Shown here: piece after piece, positions 27,097 through 35,527 of the stretch
Layout: each line of letters opens with the position of its first letter
Position numbering within the stretch: the stretch's first letter is position 1
Assembly (NCBI RefSeq): GCF_017115045.1
Contig: NZ_JABXKK010000085.1
Span: 1-64,000, forward strand
DNA from: Nostoc sp. NMS8
Lineage (GTDB): Bacteria > Cyanobacteriota > Cyanobacteriia > Cyanobacteriales > Nostocaceae
DNA: 64,000 bases
Direction: 5' to 3'
The notes under the pieces: generated by a model
What the model was told of the DNA's origin: nothing
The model's input: only the letters and a program-made list of their open reading frames with translations
Databases searched by the model: none
Program-made: the position numbers and the translations under genes

Positions 27097-27161
27097 ACCT
27101 TGCGGTATAATCTTGTACCTCATCTGAATAGAAACCGCCATAACACAAGCTAACGGCAAAA

Positions 27162-27875
27162 CTATTCAAGTTTTTCATACCAGATACCTACTTTCTCAAA
27201 AGCACCATAAGCAAGCTTCAGAAAATTCACCACTCTCTGTTTCCCAATTACCCCAAATTCTTTATACTCTCTAGCCTCTGCAAAAGTTAGGCGATTTTGG
27301 TCAATTATGTTTCTTTCTCTATATGCTAACTTCGGAAAATCGATAACTCTTATCTGATATTTATTGACTATGTTCTGAAAGTTGGAGTCTGACTCTAGAT
27401 GCTCCCAATCATCACACAGCCCTAAATTTCTCACTAGAATATGGGAGATTTTTTCACCGTAGGTATTCACTGACTGAGTAAATAGGTTGATGCTGTCGTA
27501 TCCTCCTGTGGATACAAACCATTTGCAAAACGTCACTCCCTGCGAACTTCCTAGTTCAATTAATTGATTAGATTCAATCCACCCTTGTACTGCTCTATGG
27601 GATTGTGCAGCTAAATTCACAATTACTGGCTTCTCTATCGCCCACTCAAATATTCTATCTGCCTTATTTGACTGTCGTTCATTTTCACTAAAAACGGCAT
27701 ATTTACATATCTCCTTATATACCCCTGCAACATCTGGATTTGATCTATCTGTCTCCACGGGTACGAACGGGATTTTCTTATCCAGGCAATACTGAATCAT
27801 TGTCCTGGTAAAGAGAGATTTTCCTACCCCGCCTTTTTCACCATCCACAAAATGAATCGTCGGCATTACAGCCAC
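27162..27875 (-). CDS. Orphan ParA/MinD-like P-loop ATPase
   Basis: 237 aa. The start carries a deviant Walker A motif of the ParA/SIMIBI class (FVDGEKGGVGKS, about residues 9-20), followed by PFVPVETDRSNPD, where Walker A' would lie. The body does not look like chromosomal ParA; it resembles the shorter ATPases of mobilisation or conjugation modules (MobD/TraL-like). No ParB, relaxase or partition site is nearby, and there is no HIP1 site. It is divergent from the CHAT-STAND gene and is bordered by a MITE. It may be a leftover of an integrated plasmid or mobile island, or may act with the neighbouring CHAT gene; nothing in the sequence decides. Confidence 0.65.
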   Translation of the reverse strand: MAVMPTIHFVDGEKGGVGKSLFTRTMIQYCLDKKIPFVPVETDRSNPDVAGVYKEICKYAVFSENERQSNKADRIFEWAIEKPVIVNLAAQSHRAVQGWIESNQLIELGSSQGVTFCKWFVSTGGYDSINLFTQSVNTYGEKISHILVRNLGLCDDWEHLESDSNFQNIVNKYQIRVIDFPKLAYRERNIIDQNRLTFAEAREYKEFGVIGKQRVVNFLKLAYGAFEKVGIWYEKLE

Positions 27876-27931
27876 CTCTAATAATTATTAAAGTCTGATA
27901 CATCTTTCCCAAACTAAGAACTTTTTGGACA

Positions 27932-28180
27932 TTGCCGCCCAGTTTTTTTGTTAGTTTTATGAGAAAGTATAACCGTGATTTAGATATAGTTTTCCAACAG
28001 TCTCATTTTACACAGGCAAAGTCTGTCTGCGCGGACGAGGATGCAACCCTGGAAGAGATTCGCCAAATTTTTGGAATCGTAGAGACAGAATTGGGGGTGG
28101 GGGTAAATACTAAAGTCTCAAGATTGAGAATGTGCAAACCCTCCACCTCGACCTCAAACCAGTTGATGATAATTACGTAG
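27932..28180 (+). CDS. Doubtful small ORF upstream of, and overlapping, the CHAT gene
   Basis: 82 codons. The segment from MRKYNRDLD to about EEIRQIFGIVETELG has protein-like composition with acidic helices. The last ~15 codons overlap the start of the CHAT gene in another frame. No recognised family. It could be a tiny partner gene translationally coupled to the CHAT protein, or chance. Low confidence. Confidence 0.25.
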   Translation: MPPSFFVSFMRKYNRDLDIVFQQSHFTQAKSVCADEDATLEEIRQIFGIVETELGVGVNTKVSRLRMCKPSTSTSNQLMIIT

Positions 28181-31100
28181 AGTTACGTTACTTTATTGAT
28201 AATCCAAACCAGTATGAAAAGCGATCGCTCCCTGTAAAAGAAATCGCCGATTTGATTGAGTTGGCAGAGCGAGATTATTACGTTTCGTTTTTTCCAGAGG
28301 ATTATACGATAACTGGAGGGCGGTTGTATAACTGGTTAGATGGGAGCGATCGCTGGCTGCAACCCTTGCTAGATAAGTATAAGCGTGAGGGAATTGTATT
28401 AGCGATAGCCGCAGCTGAAAAACTTGCTCATCTGCCTTGGGAAGTGCTGCATGATGGCGTTAGCTTTTTGGTTGAGCGAGTCCCGGCGATTGTCCCGGTG
28501 CGGTGGGTGTCAGATAGTACGGTAAAAAATTTGACCATTGACGGGGAACCTGAAAATCGGGCGCTGCAAGTTTTGTTTATGGCAACTTCGCCTTTGGATG
28601 TCAAACCTGTGTTGGATTTTGAGGGAGAAGAAGCACGGATTTTGGAGGCGACAACGCGGCAACCTTTAGCGCTGACGGTGGAAGAAAGCGGCTGTTTGTC
28701 GGAGTTGGGTTATTTAGTCGATGGTTACGACAAGGAATATTTTGATGTTTTACACCTGACGGGTCATGCTACTTTACAAGATGGGCAACCCCGCTTTATT
28801 ACAGAAACGGCAACGGGTGAAGCTAACTATGCCAGTGCCGAAGATATCGCCCAAGAATTACAATTCCGACTGCCTAAACTGATCTTCCTCTCTGGTTGTC
28901 GCACTGGGCAAGCAGGCAATTCGGGATCTGTGCCGTCAATGGCTGAAGAATTGCTGAAATCGGGAGCAAAAGCGGTTTTGGGTTGGGGTCAAAAGGTTTT
29001 AGAACCTGATGCTACAGCCGCAGCAGCCGCGTTATATCAGGAATTGTCAGCCGGAAAACAAATCACTGAAGCTGTTGCTTGTACATACCATGCATTAATT
29101 AAGAACAAGGCGCAAGATTGGCATTTGTTGCGGCTTTATGTAGGAGGTAATTTACCAAGTTCTCTAGTTACACCCTTGCGGACTCGTGGACGTAAACCAG
29201 CACCGCCACTTTCTGTTTCTACCCAGTTTTTAGATTCTGCGGGTAAGGTGAAAGTCCCGACACGGGAGAGTTTTATTGGTCGTCGCCGTCAATTGCAAAA
29301 TTGTTTACGGGTGCTGAGTCAACCAAGCGATGAAGTTGGAGTGTTGATTCATGGCATGGGCGGTTTGGGTAAAAGTAGTTTAGCAGCTAGGCTGTGTGAT
29401 AGACTGCCGAATTTTGAGCGTGTTGTCTGGGTGGGACACATTGATGAAGCCAGTTTAGTGAGTCGTTTAGCAGAAAAGTTGGATGAGAACGAACAACGCA
29501 AAAACCTACAAAATTACGATGAAGAGTTGAGATTTCGGCTGCGGCGAGTTTTCCAGAAGTTGCATGAGGAAGCAAAGCCGTTTTTGTTGGTGCTGGATGA
29601 CTTTGAAGTGAATTTAGAAACCCGCAATGAGAGTTATGTGCTGCAATCAGATGCAGCAGAGGTAATGAAAGCTGTAGTTTGGGCAATTAGAGAAAATTAC
29701 ACTTCTCACCGCATCATTATTACCTGTCGTTACAATTTTGAATTTACGCAGTTGCAGTATTTCTACAAGCAGCCGTTAGATGCACTGCAAGGCGCAGATT
29801 TGCGAAAAAAGTTTAACCGCCTTACTGCTTTTAGTGCTAAATCTCAGGTGGATGAGGCGTTAAAATCGCAAGCGCAGAAGTTGGCTGATGGTAATCCCCG
29901 CTTGCTGGAATGGTTGGATAAGATTCTGCAAAATTCAACTGTTGATGTGGCGGCAATTTTAAATCAGTTAGCAGCAGATCCGGTGGAGTTGCGAGAGCAA
30001 GTTTTGGCAGAGGCGCTGTTGCAACAGATGAATACAACCATGCAAGAGATGTTGTCACGGGGATTGGTATTTGAGTTGCCAGTACCAAGGGAAGCTTTAG
30101 CCGCAGTTTGTGAGAATATCTCTAATTTGGAAGATTATATTAATCGGGCGGTGGCATTAGGACTGTTGGAAGTAAGTCATGATGAGGCGTTACGAGTGCC
30201 GCGTATTCTGCCTGTGCAGTTACCGTCAAATGGGGAAACTCTGTATAAGCAAGCGGCTGAGGTGTTGTATTGCCTTTGGTGGGAGGTGGCGAAAACATCA
30301 ATTGAGGAACAATGGTTAGAAATTCATCGGTTGGCGTTGTTGGGCAAGGAAGAAAAAAAAGCAGCCGATATAGCAAGCAGTGTAGTACATCGCTGGTGGG
30401 ATCAAAGTCGTTTCAGAGAAGCGGTACAACTGTGTAAATTAACCTTAGAAATTACTGAGGATTATCGCATTCTCAAGGTGATAGCTTATTGTGAGAGTCA
30501 AGTTGGTGAGGTTGATAAGGCACTGAGGCATTATCAACAAGCGTTAAACCTCTGTCCCTTTGAAGACAAAGAACAACAATCAGCAATTCAGCATTGTTTG
30601 GGAAGACTCAAAGCCAATAGAGGAGAAATAGAGGAAGCGATCGCCCTTTATAAACAATCCCTTGCCATCGCAGAACAAATCGGCGATGTCCAAGGCAAGG
30701 CGGCGACGTTGCACCAACTGGGAATGCTCAAAGCCAATAGAGGAGAAATAGAGGAAGCGATCGCCCTTTATCAACAATCCCTTGCCATCACAGAACAAAT
30801 CGGCGATGTCCAAGGCAAGGCGGCGACGTTGCACCAACTGGGAATGCTCAAAGCCAATAGAGGAGAAATAGAAGAAGCGATCGCCCTTTATCAACAATCC
30901 CTCGCTCTCAAAGAACAAATCGGCGATGTCCAAGGCAAGGCGGCGACGTTGCACCAACTGGGAATACTCAAAGCCAATAGCGGAGAAATAGAAGAAGCAG
31001 AAGCCCTTTATCAACAATCCCTTGTCATCAAAGAACAAATCGGCAATGTCCAAGGCAAGGCGGCGACGTTGCACCAACTGGGAATACTCAAAGCCAATAG

Positions 31101-31470
31101 CGGAGAAATAGAAGAAGCAGAAGCCCTTTATCAACAATCCCTTGTCATCAAAGAACAAATCGGCAATGTCCAAGGCAAGGCGGCGACGTTGCACCAACTG
31201 GGAATACTCAAAGCCAATAGCGGAGAAATAGAAGAAGCAGAAGCCCTTTATCAACAATCCCTTGCCATCAATGAACAAATCGGCAATGTCCAAGGCAAGG
31301 CAATGACGTTGTGGTGGTTAGGACACATAGCAGAGCAACAGGGCAATTATAATCAAGCACTAGATTATTTGCAGCCAGCCTTGAAAATATTGCAGCGTAT
31401 TCAATCGCCTGATGCTGAGAGATTAGGGCAAGTTGTAGCGAGAGTGCAAGATTTAATTCGTAATTCGTAA
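28132..31470 (+). CDS. CHAT-protease / STAND ATPase / TPR protein
   Basis: 1112 aa. Residues ~1-345 form a caspase-like CHAT domain with the catalytic dyad in HLTGHA (H212) and SGCRTG (C256). Residues ~375-690 are a STAND/NB-ARC-type ATPase: Walker A GMGGLGKSS 408-416 and Walker B FLLVLDDFE 484-492. The rest is TPR, ending in at least six almost identical 40-aa repeats (KANRGEIEEAIALYQQSL). GTG 28132 is chosen: MQTLHLDL is the standard start of the family and a stop lies just upstream in frame. CHAT-TPR and STAND proteins act as ligand-triggered proteases in bacterial immunity and signalling; here the trigger and the cleaved target are unknown. An orphan ParA-like gene is divergent from it, and a kinase-GUN4 gene lies downstream. 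Confidence 0.88.
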   Translation: MQTLHLDLKPVDDNYVELRYFIDNPNQYEKRSLPVKEIADLIELAERDYYVSFFPEDYTITGGRLYNWLDGSDRWLQPLLDKYKREGIVLAIAAAEKLAHLPWEVLHDGVSFLVERVPAIVPVRWVSDSTVKNLTIDGEPENRALQVLFMATSPLDVKPVLDFEGEEARILEATTRQPLALTVEESGCLSELGYLVDGYDKEYFDVLHLTGHATLQDGQPRFITETATGEANYASAEDIAQELQFRLPKLIFLSGCRTGQAGNSGSVPSMAEELLKSGAKAVLGWGQKVLEPDATAAAAALYQELSAGKQITEAVACTYHALIKNKAQDWHLLRLYVGGNLPSSLVTPLRTRGRKPAPPLSVSTQFLDSAGKVKVPTRESFIGRRRQLQNCLRVLSQPSDEVGVLIHGMGGLGKSSLAARLCDRLPNFERVVWVGHIDEASLVSRLAEKLDENEQRKNLQNYDEELRFRLRRVFQKLHEEAKPFLLVLDDFEVNLETRNESYVLQSDAAEVMKAVVWAIRENYTSHRIIITCRYNFEFTQLQYFYKQPLDALQGADLRKKFNRLTAFSAKSQVDEALKSQAQKLADGNPRLLEWLDKILQNSTVDVAAILNQLAADPVELREQVLAEALLQQMNTTMQEMLSRGLVFELPVPREALAAVCENISNLEDYINRAVALGLLEVSHDEALRVPRILPVQLPSNGETLYKQAAEVLYCLWWEVAKTSIEEQWLEIHRLALLGKEEKKAADIASSVVHRWWDQSRFREAVQLCKLTLEITEDYRILKVIAYCESQVGEVDKALRHYQQALNLCPFEDKEQQSAIQHCLGRLKANRGEIEEAIALYKQSLAIAEQIGDVQGKAATLHQLGMLKANRGEIEEAIALYQQSLAITEQIGDVQGKAATLHQLGMLKANRGEIEEAIALYQQSLALKEQIGDVQGKAATLHQLGILKANSGEIEEAEALYQQSLVIKEQIGNVQGKAATLHQLGILKANSGEIEEAEALYQQSLVIKEQIGNVQGKAATLHQLGILKANSGEIEEAEALYQQSLAINEQIGNVQGKAMTLWWLGHIAEQQGNYNQALDYLQPALKILQRIQSPDAERLGQVVARVQDLIRNS
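30601..31320 (+). repeat. Six tandem 120-bp repeats coding for TPR units
   Basis: The unit is exactly 120 bp (40 codons) with very few differences between copies. The first three are of the GEIEEAIALY type and contain a HIP1 octamer (GCGATCGC); the last three are of the GEIEEAEALY type, in which that octamer is lost. Copies 4 and 5 look the same over almost their full length, indicating recent duplication or conversion. Confidence 0.93.
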
Positions 31471-31540
31471 TTAAGAAATTTAGAATTTAATTCATTTTTT
31501 TAGGTTGGCATTTGTCAGCTATTTTGAAGAATTGGTATAA

Positions 31541-31703
31541 GAGGATGTTTGAAAACTTCTCTTATCGGTAACAAAACATTCTAGATCCCCCTAAATCCCC
31601 CTTTTTAAGGGGGACTTTGATTCCGGTTCCCCCCTTTTTAAGGGGGGTTAGGGGGGATCTAAACGTGCCTAAAATCACAGTGAAAAACTTTTCAAACAAC
31701 CTC
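31541..31703. repeat. MITE family A, copy 1, 163 bp
   Basis: Ends GAGGATGTTTGAAAA and TTTTCAAACAACCTC are inverted repeats, and both are flanked by TAA. The core has GATCCCCCTAAATCCCCCTT, GGGGGACTTTGATTCCGGTT and GGGGGGTTAGGGGGGATC, a large imperfect palindrome. Copies at 37412-37564 and 40499-40662. Confidence 0.88.
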
Positions 31704-31745
31704 TAAGCGATCCATCTATTTTGAGTTAAGCTGACTCATCCACAA

Positions 31746-32039
31746 GCCTTTGATATTCGTGCGAGAGTCTTTGATATTCGTGCGAGAGTCTTTGATATTC
31801 GTGAGCGAGTCTTTGATATTCGTGGACGAGTCTTTAATACTCGCGCGAGAGTCTTTGATATTCGTGCGAGAGTCTTTGATATTCGTGAGCGAGTCTTTGA
31901 TATTCGTGGACGAGTCTTTAATACTCGCGCGAGAGTCTTTGATATTCGTGCGAGAGTCTTTGATATTCGTGAGCGAGTCTTTGATACTCGTGGACGAGTC
32001 TTTAATACTCGCGCGAGAGTCTTTGATACTCATTCACCA
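31746..32039. repeat. Hierarchical tandem repeat: 21-bp units arranged in 84-bp blocks
   Basis: Thirteen full 21-bp units plus a decayed one. Four unit types differ at a few bases: A GTCTTTGATATTCGTGCGAG(A), B with GTGAGCGA, C with GTGGACGA, D with TTAATACTCGCGCGAGA. The order is A, then A-B-C-D three times, then a divergent unit, so an 84-bp block was itself amplified. No spacers, so it is not a CRISPR. Confidence 0.93.
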
Positions 32040-32080
32040 GTTTTTTAGACTTGTGGCTTGGTTGTTGGAGAGTGCGATCG

Positions 32081-32214
32081 CAATACTGTTCGGTTAAGGC
32101 AAGAGACGCGATGAATCGCCGTCTCTACAATAATCAGTCTTTTGTCTTGACGCCGATTTATCGCGTCTTTGAAATTTATAATTTTCATCAAAAAACCTTA
32201 ACCGAAAGGTATTG
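32081..32214. repeat. MITE family D, 134 bp, with perfect 10-bp target duplication
   Basis: Ends CAATACTGTTCGGTTAAGG and CCTTAACCGAAAGGTATTG are inverted repeats. AGTGCGATCG stands immediately outside both ends (32071-32080 and 32215-32224), a clear target-site duplication. The interior holds GAGACGCGATGAATCGCCGT-type palindromes. Non-autonomous. Confidence 0.92.
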
Positions 32215-32289
32215 AGTGCGATCGCTGAAATTAAACTGGATTTTTTCAGACAGAGATTATGATGGACTATCCCAAGAGAACAGCGAGTT

Positions 32290-33642
32290 ATGAAACTCTG
32301 TCCTAATATTGGCTGTTTATATAGCCACAACCCCCAGACAACTAAAGTTTGTCTCAAATGTGGCGAACAACTTCTGCTCAATCACCGTTATCATTTATGG
32401 CGACAAGTTGGGCATGGTGGGTTTGGCATAACATTCTTAGCTGTGGATGAGCAATTTCCCTCCCAACCTAAATGCATCATCAAACAATTTAATTTTCCTG
32501 CTTCATCTGGCCGCAACTCCGATCAAGCAATGAAATTATTTCGTCAGGAAGCAACGCGTCTTGATGAATTGCAACATCCACAAATCCCAAAACTGCTAGG
32601 GTATTTTGAACAAGAAAATCGTCTGTATCTAGTAGAAGAATGGATTCCAGGACAGACGCTCAAAGAAGAATTGCAAGAAAATGGAGTCTTTAACGAACAA
32701 AAAATCCAGCAAATACTCAAAGAATTATTGCTAGTGTTGCAATTTATTCATGACTTGCAAATTATTCACCGGGATATCAAACCAGCAAATATTATTCGTA
32801 GTTCTGCCCAAGGTCAATTAATCTTAATTGATTTTGGTGTTGCCAAACATATCACCGCTACAGCTTTACTACAAACAGGAACTACTGTAGGTAGTCCAGA
32901 ATATATCGCTCCTGAACAAACTAGGGGAAAAGCAATACCAGCCAGTGACCTTTATAGTTTAGGTGTCACCTGCATTCATTTATTAACTGATATTTCCCCT
33001 TTTGATTTGTTTGATGTGACTTGCGATCGCTGGGTCTGGCGTGATTATCTATTACCAGGGAATACTATCAGTCCAAAACTTGGCACAATTCTGGACAAGC
33101 TGCTGCAAAATGCCACCTCGCAACGTTACAAATCAGCGACGGAAGTTTTGCAAGCATTAAATTTCTGTCACCACATCGTTCCACAACAGTCAGTTAATAA
33201 GCTGCATTCTGAAGTAGGAGTTGACTATCATCGACTACGCGATTTACTCGCCACCAAACAATGGCACTTAGCAGATGAAGAAACTTGGGTATTGATGTGT
33301 CAAGCTATCCTGAAACCAACTGGTAGCTATCTATTCATGAGTGATATTGCCAAGCTACCCTGTGAAGATTTACAGATAATTGACCAGTTGTGGATTAAAT
33401 ACAGTCAAGGGCATTTTGGTTTTAGTGTGCAGAAACAAATCTACGAAAGTCTTGACTGTGATTATGTCAGATTTTGTAGTGCCGTTGGTTGGCATTTATA
33501 TAATGCCAATTCTCCTCCCCAATGGCAATTCTTTTTTCAAAGTTCATCTCCTCTAGGACATTTACCTTCGCGTATTTGGGCTGGTGGGACTCAATGGTGG
33601 CGACACATAGACGCGGTGGCGCAAAGATTAACAAATTGCTAA
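32290..33642 (+). CDS. Serine/threonine kinase fused to a GUN4 domain
   Basis: 450 aa. The N-terminal Cys4 knuckle (C4, C9, C21, C24) matches that of the kinase at 300-2126. The kinase domain spans about 33-290, with VGHGGFG, IIKQF, HRDIKPANII and DFGVAK all intact. The C-terminus (~310-445) is a GUN4 fold: DYHRLRDLLATKQWHLADEE, GHFGFSVQKQIY, FCSAVGWHL. GUN4 binds porphyrins and activates Mg-chelatase; in kinase fusions it may sense tetrapyrroles and control phosphorylation, which is inference. Located at the end of an accessory block, and convergent with the pirin gene across a bidirectional terminator. Confidence 0.92.
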   Translation: MKLCPNIGCLYSHNPQTTKVCLKCGEQLLLNHRYHLWRQVGHGGFGITFLAVDEQFPSQPKCIIKQFNFPASSGRNSDQAMKLFRQEATRLDELQHPQIPKLLGYFEQENRLYLVEEWIPGQTLKEELQENGVFNEQKIQQILKELLLVLQFIHDLQIIHRDIKPANIIRSSAQGQLILIDFGVAKHITATALLQTGTTVGSPEYIAPEQTRGKAIPASDLYSLGVTCIHLLTDISPFDLFDVTCDRWVWRDYLLPGNTISPKLGTILDKLLQNATSQRYKSATEVLQALNFCHHIVPQQSVNKLHSEVGVDYHRLRDLLATKQWHLADEETWVLMCQAILKPTGSYLFMSDIAKLPCEDLQIIDQLWIKYSQGHFGFSVQKQIYESLDCDYVRFCSAVGWHLYNANSPPQWQFFFQSSSPLGHLPSRIWAGGTQWWRHIDAVAQRLTNC

Positions 33643-33669
33643 TTTTCATGATGTTGTCTAAAAATGAGT

Positions 33670-33695
33670 AAAAGGCTCATTTAGATGAGCCTTTT
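33670..33695. terminator. Bidirectional terminator hairpin
   Basis: AAAAGGCTCAT, loop TTAG, then ATGAGCCTTTT: an 11-bp perfect stem with A/T tails on each side, lying between the convergent kinase-GUN4 and pirin genes. Confidence 0.85.
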
Positions 33696-33712
33696 AACAG
33701 AGAAAGGAGATA

Positions 33713-34429
33713 TTAGCCCAAATCGAAAAGCAATATTTCGCCGCCGATGTTGGTGCTAATTTCTAGCTGTTCTTCGCCGTTGATTTGTACACCATCGCCG
33801 GCTCTGAGTTCCTCGCCATTTAAGTTGACTATGCCTCGCGCTATTTGTAACCAGGCGTAGCGATCGCTTTTTACTTGATAATTAACAACATCACCTGACT
33901 CTAAAACAGATGTGTATAAATCAACATCTTGGTGAATTGTCACAGCACCATCACGCCCGTCTTTAGCAGCGATTAAGCGGAGTTTGCCTTGCTTTTCTTC
34001 CAGAGGAAAAGCTTTTTGTTCATATCTTGGCGTTATTCCTTCTCGATCGGGGAGAATCCAGATTTGTAGTAAGTGCAGTGGTTCAGTTGGTGAAGGATTA
34101 AATTCACTGTGGCTGATCCCAGTTCCAGCGCTCATAATTTGGGCATCACCAGGGCGAATCACCGATCCAGTACCCAAGCTGTCTTTATGCTCTACAGCAC
34201 CTTCTAAGATATAAGTGAGGATTTCCATGTCACGATGACTGTGGGTAGGGAATCCAGCACCAGGGGCGATGCGATCGTCGTTAATCACCCGCAGAGAGCG
34301 AAATCCCATGCGGTTGGGATCGTAAAAACTACCAAAGGAAAATGTGTGATAACTATCAAGCCAGCCCATTTGAGCATGACCGCGAGCATTGCGATCGTGA
34401 ATTAAGTGGGTAATTGTATTTTGAGACAT
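33713..34429 (-). CDS. Pirin-family bicupin protein (YhhW-like)
   Basis: 238 aa of the cupin superfamily. The metal-binding histidines are visible in [12 protein letters not shown] and [11 protein letters not shown], with an [11 protein letters not shown] strand between. YhhW-type pirins can oxidise quercetin and are often stress-related; the real substrate in cyanobacteria is unknown. It has a full N-terminal cupin and a shorter C-terminal one. It stands alone between a kinase gene (convergent) and dps (same strand, about 340 bp upstream). Confidence 0.92.
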   Translation of the reverse strand: MSQNTITHLIHDRNARGHAQMGWLDSYHTFSFGSFYDPNRMGFRSLRVINDDRIAPGAGFPTHSHRDMEILTYILEGAVEHKDSLGTGSVIRPGDAQIMSAGTGISHSEFNPSPTEPLHLLQIWILPDREGITPRYEQKAFPLEEKQGKLRLIAAKDGRDGAVTIHQDVDLYTSVLESGDVVNYQVKSDRYAWLQIARGIVNLNGEELRAGDGVQINGEEQLEISTNIGGEILLFDLG

Positions 34430-34768
34430 AAATTTACCTCTTTGTTAATGAGTATTTAGTTAGGAAGCACTCAATTTTGGATTTTAGATATCGGAGCGTC
34501 TTTTGGATTGCAGGAAAAATCTAAAATTGGCAAAGTTTGAAATCAAAATGGAATTAGCATACCTTTTCACTAACCTAATAACTTCTTCAAGTTTAAGTAT
34601 TAATTTTGATGGATAACTTGTTGAAGATATTGGGAATTCCTTGACTTCGTTTTGACCTATTTCAATAGTAAAGTATATACATATAAATGAAAAGTACGCA
34701 CTTAAAAGTGACGTACTTACCAAAAAGATACTATTAGATTTAAGAAAGACTACTTTTCTCAGAAGTGC
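34430..34768. other. Intergenic stretch of about 340 bp
   Basis: AT-rich, between dps and the pirin gene. The 79-codon minus-strand frame (34484-34723) has a composition like random AT-rich DNA and is not called. No repeat or hairpin stands out. Confidence 0.4.
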
Positions 34769-35347
34769 TTATTTTACACCAGCAGGGATCTTTTGAGTTT
34801 TAGTAGCACTTGCTTTGCCATTGCCATTCTCTGCCTTAATTTCTGCTATTTGCAAATGAGCTTCTAAGAACCAGAGTCGTTTGTCAATGGTGCGAGAAAT
34901 TTCGGTGTAAAGATCGGCGGTATCGAGGTCGTCTAATTCATCAGTTTTAGCGATCGCGTCTCTAAGATGTTTAGCATATATGGCATAACGATCTGCTAAG
35001 GCTGTTACATGGTCTTTACCATCCAAAATATCTAAGGCATATTCTGGCAAAATTGAATTACTAGCTGCGGCGCGAACTGTTCCAAAAGCGTATCCGCCTA
35101 AAGCTGTGACGCGTTCAGCTACTAGATCGATGAACTCTTCCAATTCTCCAGCCAGTTCATCAAATAATAGGTGTAGCTGGTAGAAGTCAGTTCCTTTAAC
35201 ATTCCAGTGGGCTTGCTTGGCTTGGGTTTTCAGATCCGAAGTGGCTGCTAAGGTTTGGTTGAGAAGTACCACTATTTGCACTCGCGCTTCGGCAGGAATG
35301 TCAATGCGAGTAGGGTACAGACGTGATGTAATGTTGTTGTCGCTCAT
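34769..35347 (-). CDS. dps: Dps-family ferritin-like protein
   Basis: 192 aa. Dps dodecamers oxidise and store iron with peroxide and protect DNA. The intersubunit ferroxidase ligands are in place: HWNVKG, then a second His 12 residues on (QLHLLFDE), and the D-x3-E pair in FIDLVAERV. The C-terminus is a Lys-rich tail (NGNGKASATKTQKIPAGVK) that could bind DNA. Cyanobacteria carry several Dps paralogues, and this one has the conventional His-type centre. A single gene; no operon partner. Confidence 0.93.
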   Translation of the reverse strand: MSDNNITSRLYPTRIDIPAEARVQIVVLLNQTLAATSDLKTQAKQAHWNVKGTDFYQLHLLFDELAGELEEFIDLVAERVTALGGYAFGTVRAAASNSILPEYALDILDGKDHVTALADRYAIYAKHLRDAIAKTDELDDLDTADLYTEISRTIDKRLWFLEAHLQIAEIKAENGNGKASATKTQKIPAGVK

Positions 35348-35527
35348 GAGTCTACGTTGTTAATGCCTTTTAAATCTAACTTTACAGATATTAGTTGGCT
35401 GTGCGAAACTCTCTGACGATGGATTATATTAACGGCTGAATGTGTTACTGTTTATGGTTTATACAATTTGGAATTTTAGATTTAAAATTGAGATTTTTTC
35501 TCAGAAAGGCTTAGATGAGAAATAATA

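Larger units (their letters stand above)
26606..27161. other. Repeat-filled intergenic region of about 555 bp
   Basis: It holds a solo end of MITE family D (26660-26678) and a full MITE of family C (26854-27096). No coding frame is convincing. Confidence 0.6.
31471..32289. other. Non-coding region of about 820 bp made of repeats
   Basis: It holds, in order, a family A MITE (31541-31703), a hierarchical tandem array (31746-32039) and a family D MITE with target duplication (32081-32214). Long open frames on both strands across the array are a by-product of the 21-bp periodicity. Confidence 0.7.

Noticed and set aside
30580..31293. 237-codon repetitive frame antisense to the TPR repeats
   Set aside because: Open only because the 120-bp unit has no stop in that frame; the sense TPR protein explains the sequence.
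31746..32039. Possible CRISPR array
   Set aside because: Units are directly adjacent with no spacers and differ in a regular block pattern; no cas genes. The same holds for 40304-40498.
31716..32097. Two heptapeptide-repeat frames, one on each strand, over the tandem array
   Set aside because: 21 is a multiple of three, so any stop-free unit stays open; no RBS or flanking coding sequence.
34484..34723. 79-codon minus-strand frame upstream of the pirin gene
   Set aside because: Ser/Ile/Phe-rich AT-type composition, no motif, no RBS.
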